Source of the DNA: DASPLH01 sp035627675
GTDB lineage: Bacteria; Acidobacteriota; Terriglobia; Terriglobales; Acidobacteriaceae
Length of the DNA stretch: 64,000 nt
Assembly: GCA_035627675.1 (NCBI GenBank)
Contig: DASPLH010000062.1
Span: 1 to 64,000 of the forward strand
Direction of reading: 5' to 3'
Both the position numbers and the translations under genes were made by a program. The notes under the pieces were generated by a model. That model searched no databases, was not told the origin of the DNA, and saw only the letters and a program-made list of their open reading frames with translations. Below, piece by piece: positions 55,228-64,000 of the stretch (position 1 is the first letter of the stretch; every line of letters begins with the position of its first letter).

Positions 55228-55632
55228 TTATCTGCGCCGCGTCTTGCTGTCCTCTGGCGGTATCACGACGGGAGGACGGCGCATGGGAACGATCGCCCCC
55301 TGCTTCAAAACCTGGTCCTGCGCGCGCGCCATCACTTCCTGCTGCACGTAGCTGACGAAGTCCTGCATCTGGCGCTGCATGTGCTCCATCTTCTCGCGCA
55401 TGTTGAGGATGATGCCGATGCCCGCGATGTTGACGCCGAGGTCGCGAGCCAGCGACAGGATGAACTCCAGCCTCTTGAGGTCTTCTTCGGTGTAAAGACG
55501 GGTGTTGCCCTCGGTGCGCGATGGCTTCAGCAGCCCTTCGCGCTCGTAGAGACGCAGCGTCTGCGGATGGATGTCGTACATCTCCGCGACAACCGAGATC
55601 ATATAAGCGCCCTTGCCCCGTCGTTTGGTCAT
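55228..55632 (-). CDS. hspR: HspR heat-shock repressor (MerR family)
   Basis: HspR represses dnaK and other chaperone genes by binding HAIR sites and acts with DnaK as co-repressor. The 134-residue protein has the MerR helix-turn-helix YMISVVAEMYDIHPQTLRLYEREGLLKPSRTEGNTRLYTEEDL (two halves, about 10-52) and the helical RLEFILSLARDLGVNIAGIGIIL. The C-terminus is a coil and a Pro/Arg tail. It is the third gene of the dnaK - dnaJ-like - hspR series, as in actinobacteria, 130 bases downstream of cbpA. Confidence 0.92.
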   Translation of the reverse strand: MTKRRGKGAYMISVVAEMYDIHPQTLRLYEREGLLKPSRTEGNTRLYTEEDLKRLEFILSLARDLGVNIAGIGIILNMREKMEHMQRQMQDFVSYVQQEVMARAQDQVLKQGAIVPMRRPPVVIPPEDSKTRRR

Positions 55633-55699
55633 CGAGTTCCTTCGCTGCGCTCAGGATTTCGCCTGCGGGCTCCCGCTTCGCTCACGCCCGCAAAGCGGC

Positions 55700-55740
55700 T
55701 CCATCAGTTTCGAGTTTCAGGTTGCAAGTTTCAAGTGGCG
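55700..55740. repeat. short AGTTTCA(AG) direct repeats
   Basis: In the cbpA-hspR spacer the sequence GTTTCGAGTTTCAGGTTGCAAGTTTCAAGT holds AGTTTCA twice plus a related GTTTCG. Minor low-complexity element. Confidence 0.4.
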
Positions 55741-55764
55741 ATCAACGATGCCGTGTTGCTTGCC

Positions 55765-56814
55765 CTAGACTTTGCTCCAAAGATCGGTGCGCGGGTCTTC
55801 CGGTTGCAGCTTCTCCAACTTGTGCCATAGCTCTTTGGCTTCGACGTTTTGAACTTCAGGCACCACGATCTTGAGCTCGACGATCTGGTCGCCCATCGCG
55901 CCTTCGCGCGTGGCGCTCTTCACGCCCTTCTCGCGCATGCGCAGCTTCTGGCCGCTCTGGGTGCCGGGCGGGATGCGGAGTTGCGCGCGCCCGTCGATCG
56001 TCGGAACCTCGACTTTGGCTCCCAGCGCAGCCTCCCACGGCATGATCGGCACCGTCACGTAAATGTCGTCGCCTTCGCGGCGAAAGATCGGGTGCGGATC
56101 GATTTTGACGACCAGGTAGAGGTCGCCATTCGGGCCGCCGCGCTGTCCGGGATTGCCCTTGCCGGCAAGCCGTATGCGCTGCCCGTCGCGCGTGCCCGCC
56201 TTGATCCGGAATGTAATCGGCTCGGTAGTCATGCGGCCGTTCGCGTCGGGATGCTGGATGTTGATCGTGCGCTCGGTTCCATGGATCGCCTGCCAGAACG
56301 GCACGTGCACCTGGTACTCGAGATCCGAACCCGCTTCAGGCGCTTGCGAGGCGAAGCCTCCGCCGCCGAAGATGCCGCTGAAGATGTCGCGGAACGAACC
56401 GCCGCCGCCGCGCGATCCCTGTGCCTGCCCGAAGTCGAAGTCCGAGAAGTCGAACGGCACCTCCTGGTAGCGCACGTTGCCGCCTCGGCCCCCGGCGGAG
56501 CCTCCGGGAAATCCTCCAAACCCGCCGGCGCCGAAGCCCGCACCGCCGCCGCGGGCGTAAGCCTCGGCCGTCGCGGGATCGATCTGGTCGGAGTAGAAAC
56601 CAAGCTGATCGTAGATCTTGCGCTTCTTGGGATCGCCAAGAACGTCGTTGGCCTCGCTGATCTCCTTGAATTTCTCTTCGGCCTTCTTGTCGTTGGGGTT
56701 GACGTCGGGGTGATACTTGCGCGCAAGCTTGCGGAAGGCCTTGCGGATCTCGTCGGCAGACGCAGACTTCTTCACCCCGAGAATGCCGTAGTAGTCCTTT
56801 TGCTGCGTTGCCAT
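55765..56814 (-). CDS. DnaJ/CbpA-family J-domain co-chaperone without zinc finger
   Basis: A 349-residue co-chaperone that stimulates DnaK. J domain: [23 protein letters not shown] ... YHPDVNP, with the HPD triad at residues 35-37. A Gly/Phe-rich region follows (about 85-150, [18 protein letters not shown]). The two C-terminal substrate domains ([14 protein letters not shown]..., [31 protein letters not shown]) are present, but the CxxCxGxG zinc domain of DnaJ is absent, so it is CbpA-like (type II). It follows dnaK and a small gene on the same strand. No grpE is nearby. Confidence 0.9.
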   Translation of the reverse strand: MATQQKDYYGILGVKKSASADEIRKAFRKLARKYHPDVNPNDKKAEEKFKEISEANDVLGDPKKRKIYDQLGFYSDQIDPATAEAYARGGGAGFGAGGFGGFPGGSAGGRGGNVRYQEVPFDFSDFDFGQAQGSRGGGGSFRDIFSGIFGGGGFASQAPEAGSDLEYQVHVPFWQAIHGTERTINIQHPDANGRMTTEPITFRIKAGTRDGQRIRLAGKGNPGQRGGPNGDLYLVVKIDPHPIFRREGDDIYVTVPIMPWEAALGAKVEVPTIDGRAQLRIPPGTQSGQKLRMREKGVKSATREGAMGDQIVELKIVVPEVQNVEAKELWHKLEKLQPEDPRTDLWSKV

Positions 56815-56913
56815 CGTCGAGATCCTTCTATCAATCGAAGTTTTTGATCCACCAGCGCTGAGCAGAGTATCCGTCTTCCCGATTGCTCGCGCCAGTCCGA
56901 ATCGAGCGGCGAA

Positions 56914-57096
56914 TCAGTTGACCTGCTGTTCGTCGCTAAACTCGTCCGGAATCAGCACGGCGCCGATCATCGGCGCGTTGTCATCCAGGATGTCTATGCG
57001 GCGGATGCCCCGCAGCGTCGGCGTGAGCAGAATCCAGCGCCCTTCGCCGGGATTAAAATTCAGAAAATATCTTTGTCCGTTGACCTCGAAATGCAT
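56914..57096 (-). CDS. small conserved-looking hypothetical protein
   Basis: A 60-residue protein from ATG 57096 (TGAGG six bases upstream). It reads MHFEVNGQRYFLNFNPGEGR ... LTPTLRGIRRIDILDDNAPM ... VLIPDEFSDEQQVN, with alternating hydrophobic strands fitting a small beta fold. It is not a known chaperone part. It lies between dnaK and cbpA on their strand, which makes it a candidate chaperone-linked protein. A longer frame adds 13 residues before Met14. Confidence 0.65.
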   Translation of the reverse strand: MHFEVNGQRYFLNFNPGEGRWILLTPTLRGIRRIDILDDNAPMIGAVLIPDEFSDEQQVN

Positions 57097-57104
57097 TTGT
57101 ACCT

Positions 57105-57330
57105 CAGGGGCTGAAGCCCCCTTTCCTTGTTGCACTCTGCGGCACGCCTAAAGCCGTGCCCTGATACGAATGTCGTGCGCACGGATCAAGCAATGCCCCT
57201 GATACAAAATCCCCGCGGCGCATGCCCTGATACGACCGTCGTCCCTACGGGACTCTGATCTGCTCCTGCGCATCCCAGCGCTGAAGCGCTGGGCTAGGGT
57301 ACGGCCGTCCCTACGGGACGTTGAGCATCG
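57105..57330. repeat. REP-like palindrome cluster downstream of dnaK
   Basis: Contains GGGGCTGAAGCCCC (57107-57120), GGCACGCCTAAAGCCGTGCC, three CCCTGATAC(G/A)A units (about 57156, 57194, 57221), two GTCCCTACGGGAC palindromes (57240-57253, 57309-57321) and CCCAGCGCTGAAGCGCTGGG (57275-57294). These look like the remains of several copies of repeated intergenic elements found in acidobacterial genomes. Confidence 0.75.
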
Positions 57331-57341
57331 CGTACTATCCC

Positions 57342-57402
57342 GCGGTTGCGCGGCTTCGCGACTCCGCGACTCGTGACTCCGTGACTAGTGACTCCGCGAC
57401 TT
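57342..57402. repeat. GACTCCGCGACT-type tandem array
   Basis: The unit GACTCC(G/C)(C/T)GACT appears about four times in a row (GCGACTCCGCGACTCGTGACTCCGTGACTAGTGACTCCGCGACT) with a mixed 9-11-base period, in the dnaK downstream spacer. Confidence 0.7.
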
Positions 57403-57414
57403 CTGAATCGACGA

Positions 57415-57438
57415 AAGGGCGCACGTGCATGCGCCCTT
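57415..57438 (-). terminator. terminator of dnaK
   Basis: AAGGGCGCA - CGTGCA - TGCGCCCTT; on the minus strand it is followed by TCGTCGATTC, with only two T after the stem, so termination may be weak. Confidence 0.6.
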
Positions 57439-57475
57439 CACCTACTGAATGCTGAGTGCTGACCGCTGACGGCTC

Positions 57476-59404
<1,929 letters not shown>

Positions 59405-59493
59405 TGGGTCTGCCTCCTGAAACTGGGGAACTTAACTTTGAGTGCGATCCGGGTGCGTGGGCGAGCCTTTAACTCACCCCTTCTACGATGGCG

Positions 59494-59523
59494 ATCATGG
59501 AAGTTGAGTGCATCATTGTCAAG
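59494..59523 (-). promoter_or_regulatory. dnaK promoter with overlapping HAIR-like HspR site
   Basis: On the minus strand TTGACA (59517-59522, perfect -35), a 17-base spacer, then CATGAT (59494-59499, 4/6 to TATAAT). Over it lies CTTGACA-N7-ACTCAAC (59503-59523), which matches the HspR consensus CTTGAGT-N7-ACTCAAG at 11 of 14 bases. Binding would cover the -35 box, about 100 bases before dnaK. HspR is encoded at 55228-55632. Confidence 0.65.
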
Positions 59524-59677
59524 TTTTAGATGCTGGGCAGACAAGGAAGTTGCAGCGCTCGCCTGGAAAACACACCTTTGTCTTTCAACGGGATGGGCGG
59601 TCTCCGGTCGAGAAAGCAGTGCAGCGCTTTCCGCCAGGTTGCGGGATTGTGCTGTCCGGAGACTCGCCCTGGGTCGG

Positions 59678-60325
59678 TCAGTCCTGGTCCTCGTCGGGGT
59701 CTCCGGCGGGCATGCCGCGCATCAGGTTGCCCATGTCGAGTTTCTGGTACCCGGATGGGATCTGGAACAGAGTTGGGTCCTGGCGGCCTTCCTTGAGGTT
59801 CAACAGATCGATCTGGGAACCGTCGGCCAGCAGCGTGCGGATGGCCATTGGGATCTTCTGATCGACCCACATGAACATCTCGTGCTTGCCCGTCTGCTTC
59901 AGGCTGAAGTCCCACTTGACGGTGCTGCGGCCGTTGACGGATTCGGCGCCCACTCTCTTGCAACTGTACTCGGTGCCGGCGCAGGGGTTATTCAGGTCCA
60001 GCTTCCTGAGTTCGGGAGTGCGCGGTCCGCGTGCGGCCATTGGGTTTGGCTGCTTGAGATCATGCTCCATGTACATGTTCTGGCCGACCATGATGGTGTA
60101 GGCGCGCTGGGCATTGACGTCGGTGATGTGGCGCATCTCCTGACCCTCGGTGTTCATGTCCGTGCGTATCTTGCCGCCGGCGAAGTAGATCTTCCCGTTG
60201 AAGGCTTCCTCGCCTTTGGTCTTCATCTGCATGTCGGCCGAGAACTCGGGTGAGGTTTGAGCGACGGCAAGAGCGGCGACAACGAGCATCAAGAATGCAG
60301 CGGCACTTAATCGGCGACGAATCAT
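59678..60325 (-). CDS. exported DUF4412 protein
   Basis: From ATG 60325, where AAGGGGG lies six bases upstream, a 215-residue protein (ATG 60331 sits directly on that sequence). Signal peptide MIRRRLSAAAFLMLVVAALAVAQ. The DUF4412 domain reads FSADMQMKTKGEEAFNGKIYFAGGKIRTDM, YTIMVGQNMYMEHDL, CAGTEYSCKRVGAESVNGRST and MFMWVDQKIPMAIRTLLADGS. The fold is related to the LolA/LppX outer-membrane lipid-binding group, so lipid binding in the periplasm is possible. Tail is acidic (DPDEDQD). Confidence 0.82.
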   Translation of the reverse strand: MIRRRLSAAAFLMLVVAALAVAQTSPEFSADMQMKTKGEEAFNGKIYFAGGKIRTDMNTEGQEMRHITDVNAQRAYTIMVGQNMYMEHDLKQPNPMAARGPRTPELRKLDLNNPCAGTEYSCKRVGAESVNGRSTVKWDFSLKQTGKHEMFMWVDQKIPMAIRTLLADGSQIDLLNLKEGRQDPTLFQIPSGYQKLDMGNLMRGMPAGDPDEDQD

Positions 60326-60444
60326 TGACATCCCCCTTTTTGTGTCCACATCCGTTCCGCGCGAAATGATAGCTCATCGGCGGCGCGCAGCTACACCCGG
60401 CGCGTGCCGGGTGCTATTGACTGTTAGGGACGCGGGGAATTCGC

Positions 60445-61167
60445 TCAGTCGTAGCGCTCGTAGACGATCTGCTTGCGGTCCCAGCCGAACTCCTCTTTGA
60501 GCAGTTTGCGGTTAGCGGAGACCATGTCGTTGAGTCCGCAGATGTAGGCTTCCATGTCCTTGCGGCCGTTGACGATCTCTTTCACGCGTTCCTGCACGTA
60601 TCCGCGCGGCCCGGTCCAGTCCTCTGGCGGGCGGCTGAGAGTGACAACATAGTGGAAGTTAGGGTGTTCGGCTGCTAGCTTCTCGAACTCTTCTCTGTAA
60701 TAGATATCCTGCGGGTATCGCGTGCCGTAGATGAGCCAATAGTGGTGTCCTTCATGGCGTGCCGGGTCGGCGAGCAGCCAGTGAACCATGCCGCGAAAAG
60801 GCGCGATGCCGGTTCCGGTGCCGACGAAGATCGTGTCGCGGCGTTCGGGATGCAGCACGAAGTGGCCGTGAGGTCCGTGGAGATGGACTTCGTGTCCGAC
60901 CTCGAGATCGCAGAGGTAGTTGGACATGAAGCCTTCGTCCACGCGGTTGAGGCAGAGGTCGAACGTGTTGTCGCCGCGAGGCGGAGAGGCGAGCGAGTAG
61001 GCGCGCGTGACGAGTTTGCCGTCCTGCTTCGGCTCGCGGATGGAGACAAACTGTCCGGCGCCGAAGTCGAAGCGGTCGTGTCCCAGCACTTCGAATTCGA
61101 GATGACTGGTCTTGTCCGAAAGCAAGACGGAGCGCGTGAGCCGCGCCGTAAGAAGATCTCTTTCCAA
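60445..61167 (-). CDS. ferredoxin-NADP reductase-like FAD flavoprotein
   Basis: The enzyme moves electrons between NAD(P)H and a ferredoxin or flavodoxin. Its FAD domain has VSIREP and RAYSLASPP (the RxYS motif), and the nucleotide domain GTGTGIAPFRGMVHW, YGTRYPQDIYYREEF and YICGLNDMV. It ends VYERYD. The frame is open to ATG 61245, but the sequence between 61167 and 61245 has rare, AT-rich codons and a palindrome. TTG 61167 has GGGGAC about five bases upstream and gives the usual 240 residues, so I prefer it. Divergent from the deacetylase gene. Confidence 0.85.
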   Translation of the reverse strand: MERDLLTARLTRSVLLSDKTSHLEFEVLGHDRFDFGAGQFVSIREPKQDGKLVTRAYSLASPPRGDNTFDLCLNRVDEGFMSNYLCDLEVGHEVHLHGPHGHFVLHPERRDTIFVGTGTGIAPFRGMVHWLLADPARHEGHHYWLIYGTRYPQDIYYREEFEKLAAEHPNFHYVVTLSRPPEDWTGPRGYVQERVKEIVNGRKDMEAYICGLNDMVSANRKLLKEEFGWDRKQIVYERYD

Positions 61168-61192
61168 TCCCGTCCCCGGCGGTTTTGTAGAG

Positions 61193-61206
61193 TACAAATG
61201 ATTGTA
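61193..61206. promoter_or_regulatory. palindrome with -10-like box in the divergent spacer
   Basis: TACAA-ATGA-TTGTA is a perfect inverted repeat; its minus-strand half reads TACAAT (61201-61206), a -10-like box about 30 bases before TTG 61167. Possible operator shared by the reductase and deacetylase genes. Confidence 0.4.
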
Positions 61207-61255
61207 GACCAACCCCTCGCTCGAGGAGTTTGACTGGGTGTCCATAGGAGAATGG

Positions 61256-62218
61256 ATGGCGGAAACGTTTCGCGGGCTTCTTTTCCTTCTGCTTCTGAGC
61301 GTTTGCGCATCGGCGCAGTCCGGGCCGAGAACGGTGGCGGTCACGGTTGACGATATTCCGATCGGCGGCCGCAAGAACCCGGCGACAGCGAAGGAAATCC
61401 AGAACATCAATCGGCGAATCGTCGAGGCGCTGAAAAAGCGCAAGGTGCTGGCCGTGGGCTTCGTGAACGCCGGCCGTTTCCTTGATGTTCCGGGCATGGA
61501 ACCCAAGATCGCCCGGAGCGTGCTCGGAGAGTGGCTGCGACAGGGCATGACACTCGGCAACCACACGCACTCGCATCCCAACCTGAACGAGATTACGGTC
61601 GAGGAATATACGAAGGACATCGTGCGGGGCGAAGCCTTGTTGAACGAGGTCATGGCTCCGACCGGACGGAAGCTGCGCCACTTCCGTTATCCTTACAACT
61701 TCCTCGGGCCGACGGAGGAGAAGAAGAGGCAGGTGCAGGAGTTCCTCGCCGGCCGCGGATACCAGATCGCGACCTGCACGGTGTACAACGCGGACTGGGT
61801 GTTTGCCGATGTGTATGCGGACGACCTGAGCCGCAACGACCCGGCGTCCGCGCGGCAGGTGCTGGAAGCGTACCTGCAATTCACGGCGGAGATGTTCGAC
61901 TACCACGAGCAACGTTCGCGAGAGCTCTTCGGCCGCGAAATCCCGCTGGTGTTCCTGGTCCACGCGAACCAACTCAACGCCGATGCGATGGAACGACTGC
62001 TGGACCTGATCGCCCGGCGCGGCTACCGCTTCGAGACGCTCGACCGCGTGCAGGCCGACCCGGCATACGCGACACCGGACACTTATGTCGGGACGAGCGG
62101 CCCGATGTGGCAGGAGCGATGGGCGTCCTCGCTCGGCAAAGAGTCGAAAGTGAATAAGGATCCGGATCCGCCGAAATGGGTGCTGGACGCGTATCGCAAG
62201 GTGAGTCGAAGACCGTAG
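61256..62218 (+). CDS. exported polysaccharide deacetylase
   Basis: A 320-residue carbohydrate esterase family 4 enzyme from ATG 61256 (AGGAG five bases upstream). A signal peptide (TFRGLLFLLLLSVCASAQS) precedes the NodB domain: the metal/base pair in VTVDDIPIGG, the His ligands in NHTHSHPNL, RHFRYPYNFLG, and a C-terminal LVHANQLNADAMERLLDLI. It should remove N-acetyl groups from chitin-, peptidoglycan- or other amino-sugar polymers in the periplasm or outside. Substrate unknown. Confidence 0.87.
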   Translation: MAETFRGLLFLLLLSVCASAQSGPRTVAVTVDDIPIGGRKNPATAKEIQNINRRIVEALKKRKVLAVGFVNAGRFLDVPGMEPKIARSVLGEWLRQGMTLGNHTHSHPNLNEITVEEYTKDIVRGEALLNEVMAPTGRKLRHFRYPYNFLGPTEEKKRQVQEFLAGRGYQIATCTVYNADWVFADVYADDLSRNDPASARQVLEAYLQFTAEMFDYHEQRSRELFGREIPLVFLVHANQLNADAMERLLDLIARRGYRFETLDRVQADPAYATPDTYVGTSGPMWQERWASSLGKESKVNKDPDPPKWVLDAYRKVSRRP

Positions 62219-62241
62219 GTCGGTACATCATCCCGGAACAT

Positions 62242-63789
62242 CTATCGCCGAGGACCTCGATACTCCTCGAGCGAGAAATCCCTCAGCGACAGCTCAGTGC
62301 GCAATTTGCGCACTGGTTCGGGATTGCTGAGGGTGACAGGCGTCCCGGGGCAAATGCCGGTACTACTCCGCTGGGGGGAGTCGGTCCAGTGCGTAAGACC
62401 CACACTGAACTCCTGCAGCGGGTTGATGCCAGGCTCGGCAGGTGCCGAGCTCTCGTCGGAGATCCATCCCCTTGCTATTGCACCTTTCTCCGGCGGGGAT
62501 TGTTCGTCGCCACTCTGACAGGTGCTACGGGAGGCGTCCGCGGTGATCAGCAGAAATGATGGTCGTCGCAAGGGAGCGCGACAGTAAAGACTTCTTGTGA
62601 ATCGATGCTCTGCTGAGCACACCCCGGCATCGGCCAACGCGAAGTCCCCTGATGGAACGACAAACTCCCGCCGGTTTTTGTCCTCGTAGACCGTGACGGC
62701 AAGCGACATGTGCAGGTTTACCGGCGAGGACTTCATCCGCTCATAGACGCCCCTCTTAAGCTGGAGAATCAGCTGCGTGTTCTTCTGACCCGGAAACAGA
62801 AACACGCCCTGGTACTTCCAGCCGGAGTCCCACCGGAAGCCATCACGAGATTGGACTTCGTACAGGACGCCATGCAAGCGAACGATAGAGTCGGGTGCGA
62901 TACCAGACACCGCGAAAGGCAAAAAGATCAGTACATCTTCTGCGCCGCGCTCTGAGGGAAGATCGGTTGGTTGCGGCTTGAGATCGGGAACGAGCGCCAA
63001 TTGAAACGGCGGTTGATCTCCTTCTGAGAGTTGCGGAAAACGCCGCGCTACGAGACTCCGATACGGAGTGACGGCGAGGAGGACGATGCAAGCGATACCG
63101 AAGCCGACGATGAGCAGTCGAGAGGCGAAAGTCTTCCGGCGGGCGTATTGCAACAGTATGACCGCGAGACAGACAGCGATGAAGAACACGCCAGTGAGCG
63201 AACCGGAGGAGCCAAACCGTGAACTTGGGATTTGCTCTGACAGCCATGACCCGCCGATAAGGTAGAGCAGCACCAACAGCAGAGCCAGAAAGAACTGTGC
63301 AACTGACGCTGTCACGGTGGCGAGCGCCGCCGCGGGCAAGACCAGAATGATCAGAATGGTCAATTGCATCCACAGCAGCCCGGTGAGGTATTGCTGGGGC
63401 GCAAAGCCCGCTGCCTTGAGCAGGAAGACATCCAATACGAAGAGTGGCAGATTGATGAATGTTAAGACGAACAGTGTCTTAGCGGCGAGCAACTTCGTCC
63501 ATTCGAATGGCCGCGTCACCCAGAACTGGCGGTCGCCGACGAGGGACTCTCCCTGGATAGCGCGCGCGATCACAAAAAGCCAGACGACGGGGATCAGGAA
63601 CCCAACCAGCCCCGATATAGGTGGCCACACGGACGAAACGCCGTAGCCGACCGCATAAGCGCCTAATCCTCCTTCAGACCAACTGCGCACCTCCTGCCAA
63701 CCGAAGGCGGATAACAGAGCTACGGCAGCCAGTGTCTCGCGCCAGTAATGACGGAGATCCTTGAGGAAAACGCTCATCACTTGGTTCAT
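62242..63789 (-). CDS. ABC-type multi-TM permease-like protein with large C-terminal periplasmic domain
   Basis: From ATG 63789 a 515-residue protein. It begins NQVMSVFLKDLRHYWRETLAAVAL, like ABC-2 permeases. About six or seven helices follow up to residue 240 (including PVVWLFVIARAIQGESLVGDRQFWVTRPFEW, a WLFVARAI-Q-E motif). The C-terminal half (about 270-515) is predicted outside the membrane, with no recognised domain and Cys-rich spots (ADAGVCSAEH, SLYCRAP). It starts 14 bases downstream of the ATPase fragment, so both belong to one exporter. Cargo unknown. Confidence 0.72.
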   Translation of the reverse strand: MNQVMSVFLKDLRHYWRETLAAVALLSAFGWQEVRSWSEGGLGAYAVGYGVSSVWPPISGLVGFLIPVVWLFVIARAIQGESLVGDRQFWVTRPFEWTKLLAAKTLFVLTFINLPLFVLDVFLLKAAGFAPQQYLTGLLWMQLTILIILVLPAAALATVTASVAQFFLALLLVLLYLIGGSWLSEQIPSSRFGSSGSLTGVFFIAVCLAVILLQYARRKTFASRLLIVGFGIACIVLLAVTPYRSLVARRFPQLSEGDQPPFQLALVPDLKPQPTDLPSERGAEDVLIFLPFAVSGIAPDSIVRLHGVLYEVQSRDGFRWDSGWKYQGVFLFPGQKNTQLILQLKRGVYERMKSSPVNLHMSLAVTVYEDKNRREFVVPSGDFALADAGVCSAEHRFTRSLYCRAPLRRPSFLLITADASRSTCQSGDEQSPPEKGAIARGWISDESSAPAEPGINPLQEFSVGLTHWTDSPQRSSTGICPGTPVTLSNPEPVRKLRTELSLRDFSLEEYRGPRR

Positions 63790-63802
63790 CGTTCGAACCT
63801 CG

Positions 63803-64000
63803 CTACGCGGTCTCTCGCCCGGCCCTGGCCATGGCAAGGAATATTGATCTGAGTGACATTGGGGCGAATGTCACATCCTTAGCTTCCCCGAACACAGTGC
63901 GGACGTCGGCGCTGGTCCTTGCCTCATCAAAGCGGCTTTCGACGAAACGGATGACCGCAGCCGAGGAGGCAACATGCATCCACGTCTCCGGCAACCTGTT
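63803..64000 (-). CDS. C-terminal part of an ABC transporter ATPase (cut by window edge)
   Basis: The frame enters from the edge and ends at 63803 in PMSLRSIFLAMARAGRETA. This VxFAPMSLRxIFLAMAR-type ending is the usual C-terminus of acidobacterial ABC ATPases that sit before such permeases. The Walker motifs lie outside the window, so the call rests on the ending and on the permease that starts 14 bases after the stop. Confidence 0.5.
   Translation of the reverse strand, partial: NRLPETWMHVASSAAVIRFVESRFDEARTSADVRTVFGEAKDVTFAPMSLRSIFLAMARAGRETA

Noticed and set aside
59405..59530. CIRCE element (HrcA site) before dnaK
   Set aside because: No TTAGCACTC-N9-GAGTGCTAA match; the HspR-type site fits better and hspR is in the locus.

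Overview
The window is GC-rich (roughly 60-65% G+C by eye), densely coded DNA from a diderm bacterium. An Acidobacteriota genome (Terriglobia/Koribacter-like) is the best guess. The reasons are the gene content (DUF3467, HspR with a zinc-finger-less DnaJ, LolA, Omp85/TamB, a type IVa pilus cluster), frequent GTG/TTG starts, and intergenic spacers full of short palindromic repeats. This is inference from families and style; no rRNA lies in the window.

Layout. 1-3.1 kb: the end of an MFS transporter, an Arg/Pro-rich secreted protein and a ThiF/MoeB-like E1 enzyme, all on the minus strand. 3.4-12.1 kb (plus): an envelope-biogenesis operon with an Omp85/BamA-family protein carrying about seven POTRA repeats, a SurA-N chaperone without a PPIase domain, TamB, then pcm. 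12.1-19.4 kb (minus): the classical tig-clpP-clpX-lon proteostasis block plus engB. The end of clpP has been copied twice in tandem just beyond the gene. 19.6-29 kb: a Ser/Thr/Gly-rich secreted protein, a cupin, a type-5 uracil-DNA glycosylase, a GT39-like glycosyltransferase, DUF3467, msrA, a membrane histidine kinase, tRNA-Leu(UAG) and an RNase D with an unusual active-site residue. 29.4-29.9 kb: an erpA/iscA-type gene with a clear promoter and terminator.

30-40.6 kb (minus) is a type IVa pilus locus: pilA, a two-gene ABC exporter, a TPR protein, lolA, pilC, pilB, pilM, pilN, pilO, a pilP-like gene and a pseudopilin-like protein, with start/stop overlaps linking pilB to pilP. The ABC pair next to pilA recalls PilH/PilI of Myxococcus. 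No secretin or retraction ATPase lies in the window. 40.9-45.8 kb: an M16 peptidase, rlmN and a TPR lipoprotein.

46-51.4 kb: a stress-type group (DUF4142, DUF1440, DUF72, a YghA-like SDR, a rubrerythrin-like protein) and a radical SAM/SPASM enzyme. 51.5-55.2 kb: a NarL-type two-component pair and two small envelope proteins. 55.2-59.5 kb (minus): the dnaK - small protein - cbpA - hspR chaperone region. The dnaK promoter appears to have an HspR-type (HAIR-like) site over its -35 box. 59.7-64 kb: a DUF4412 protein, a ferredoxin-NADP reductase-like flavoenzyme divergent from a polysaccharide deacetylase, and the permease and C-terminal end of the ATPase of another ABC system cut by the window edge.

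No phage, transposase, CRISPR or integrase was seen. The most notable items are the clpP-tail tandem copies, a dispersed ATGTGG(G/A)NCACC palindrome family, the HspR-site/promoter overlap, the Asp-to-Glu change in RNase D, and a PilM that lacks its N-terminal nucleotide-binding motif.
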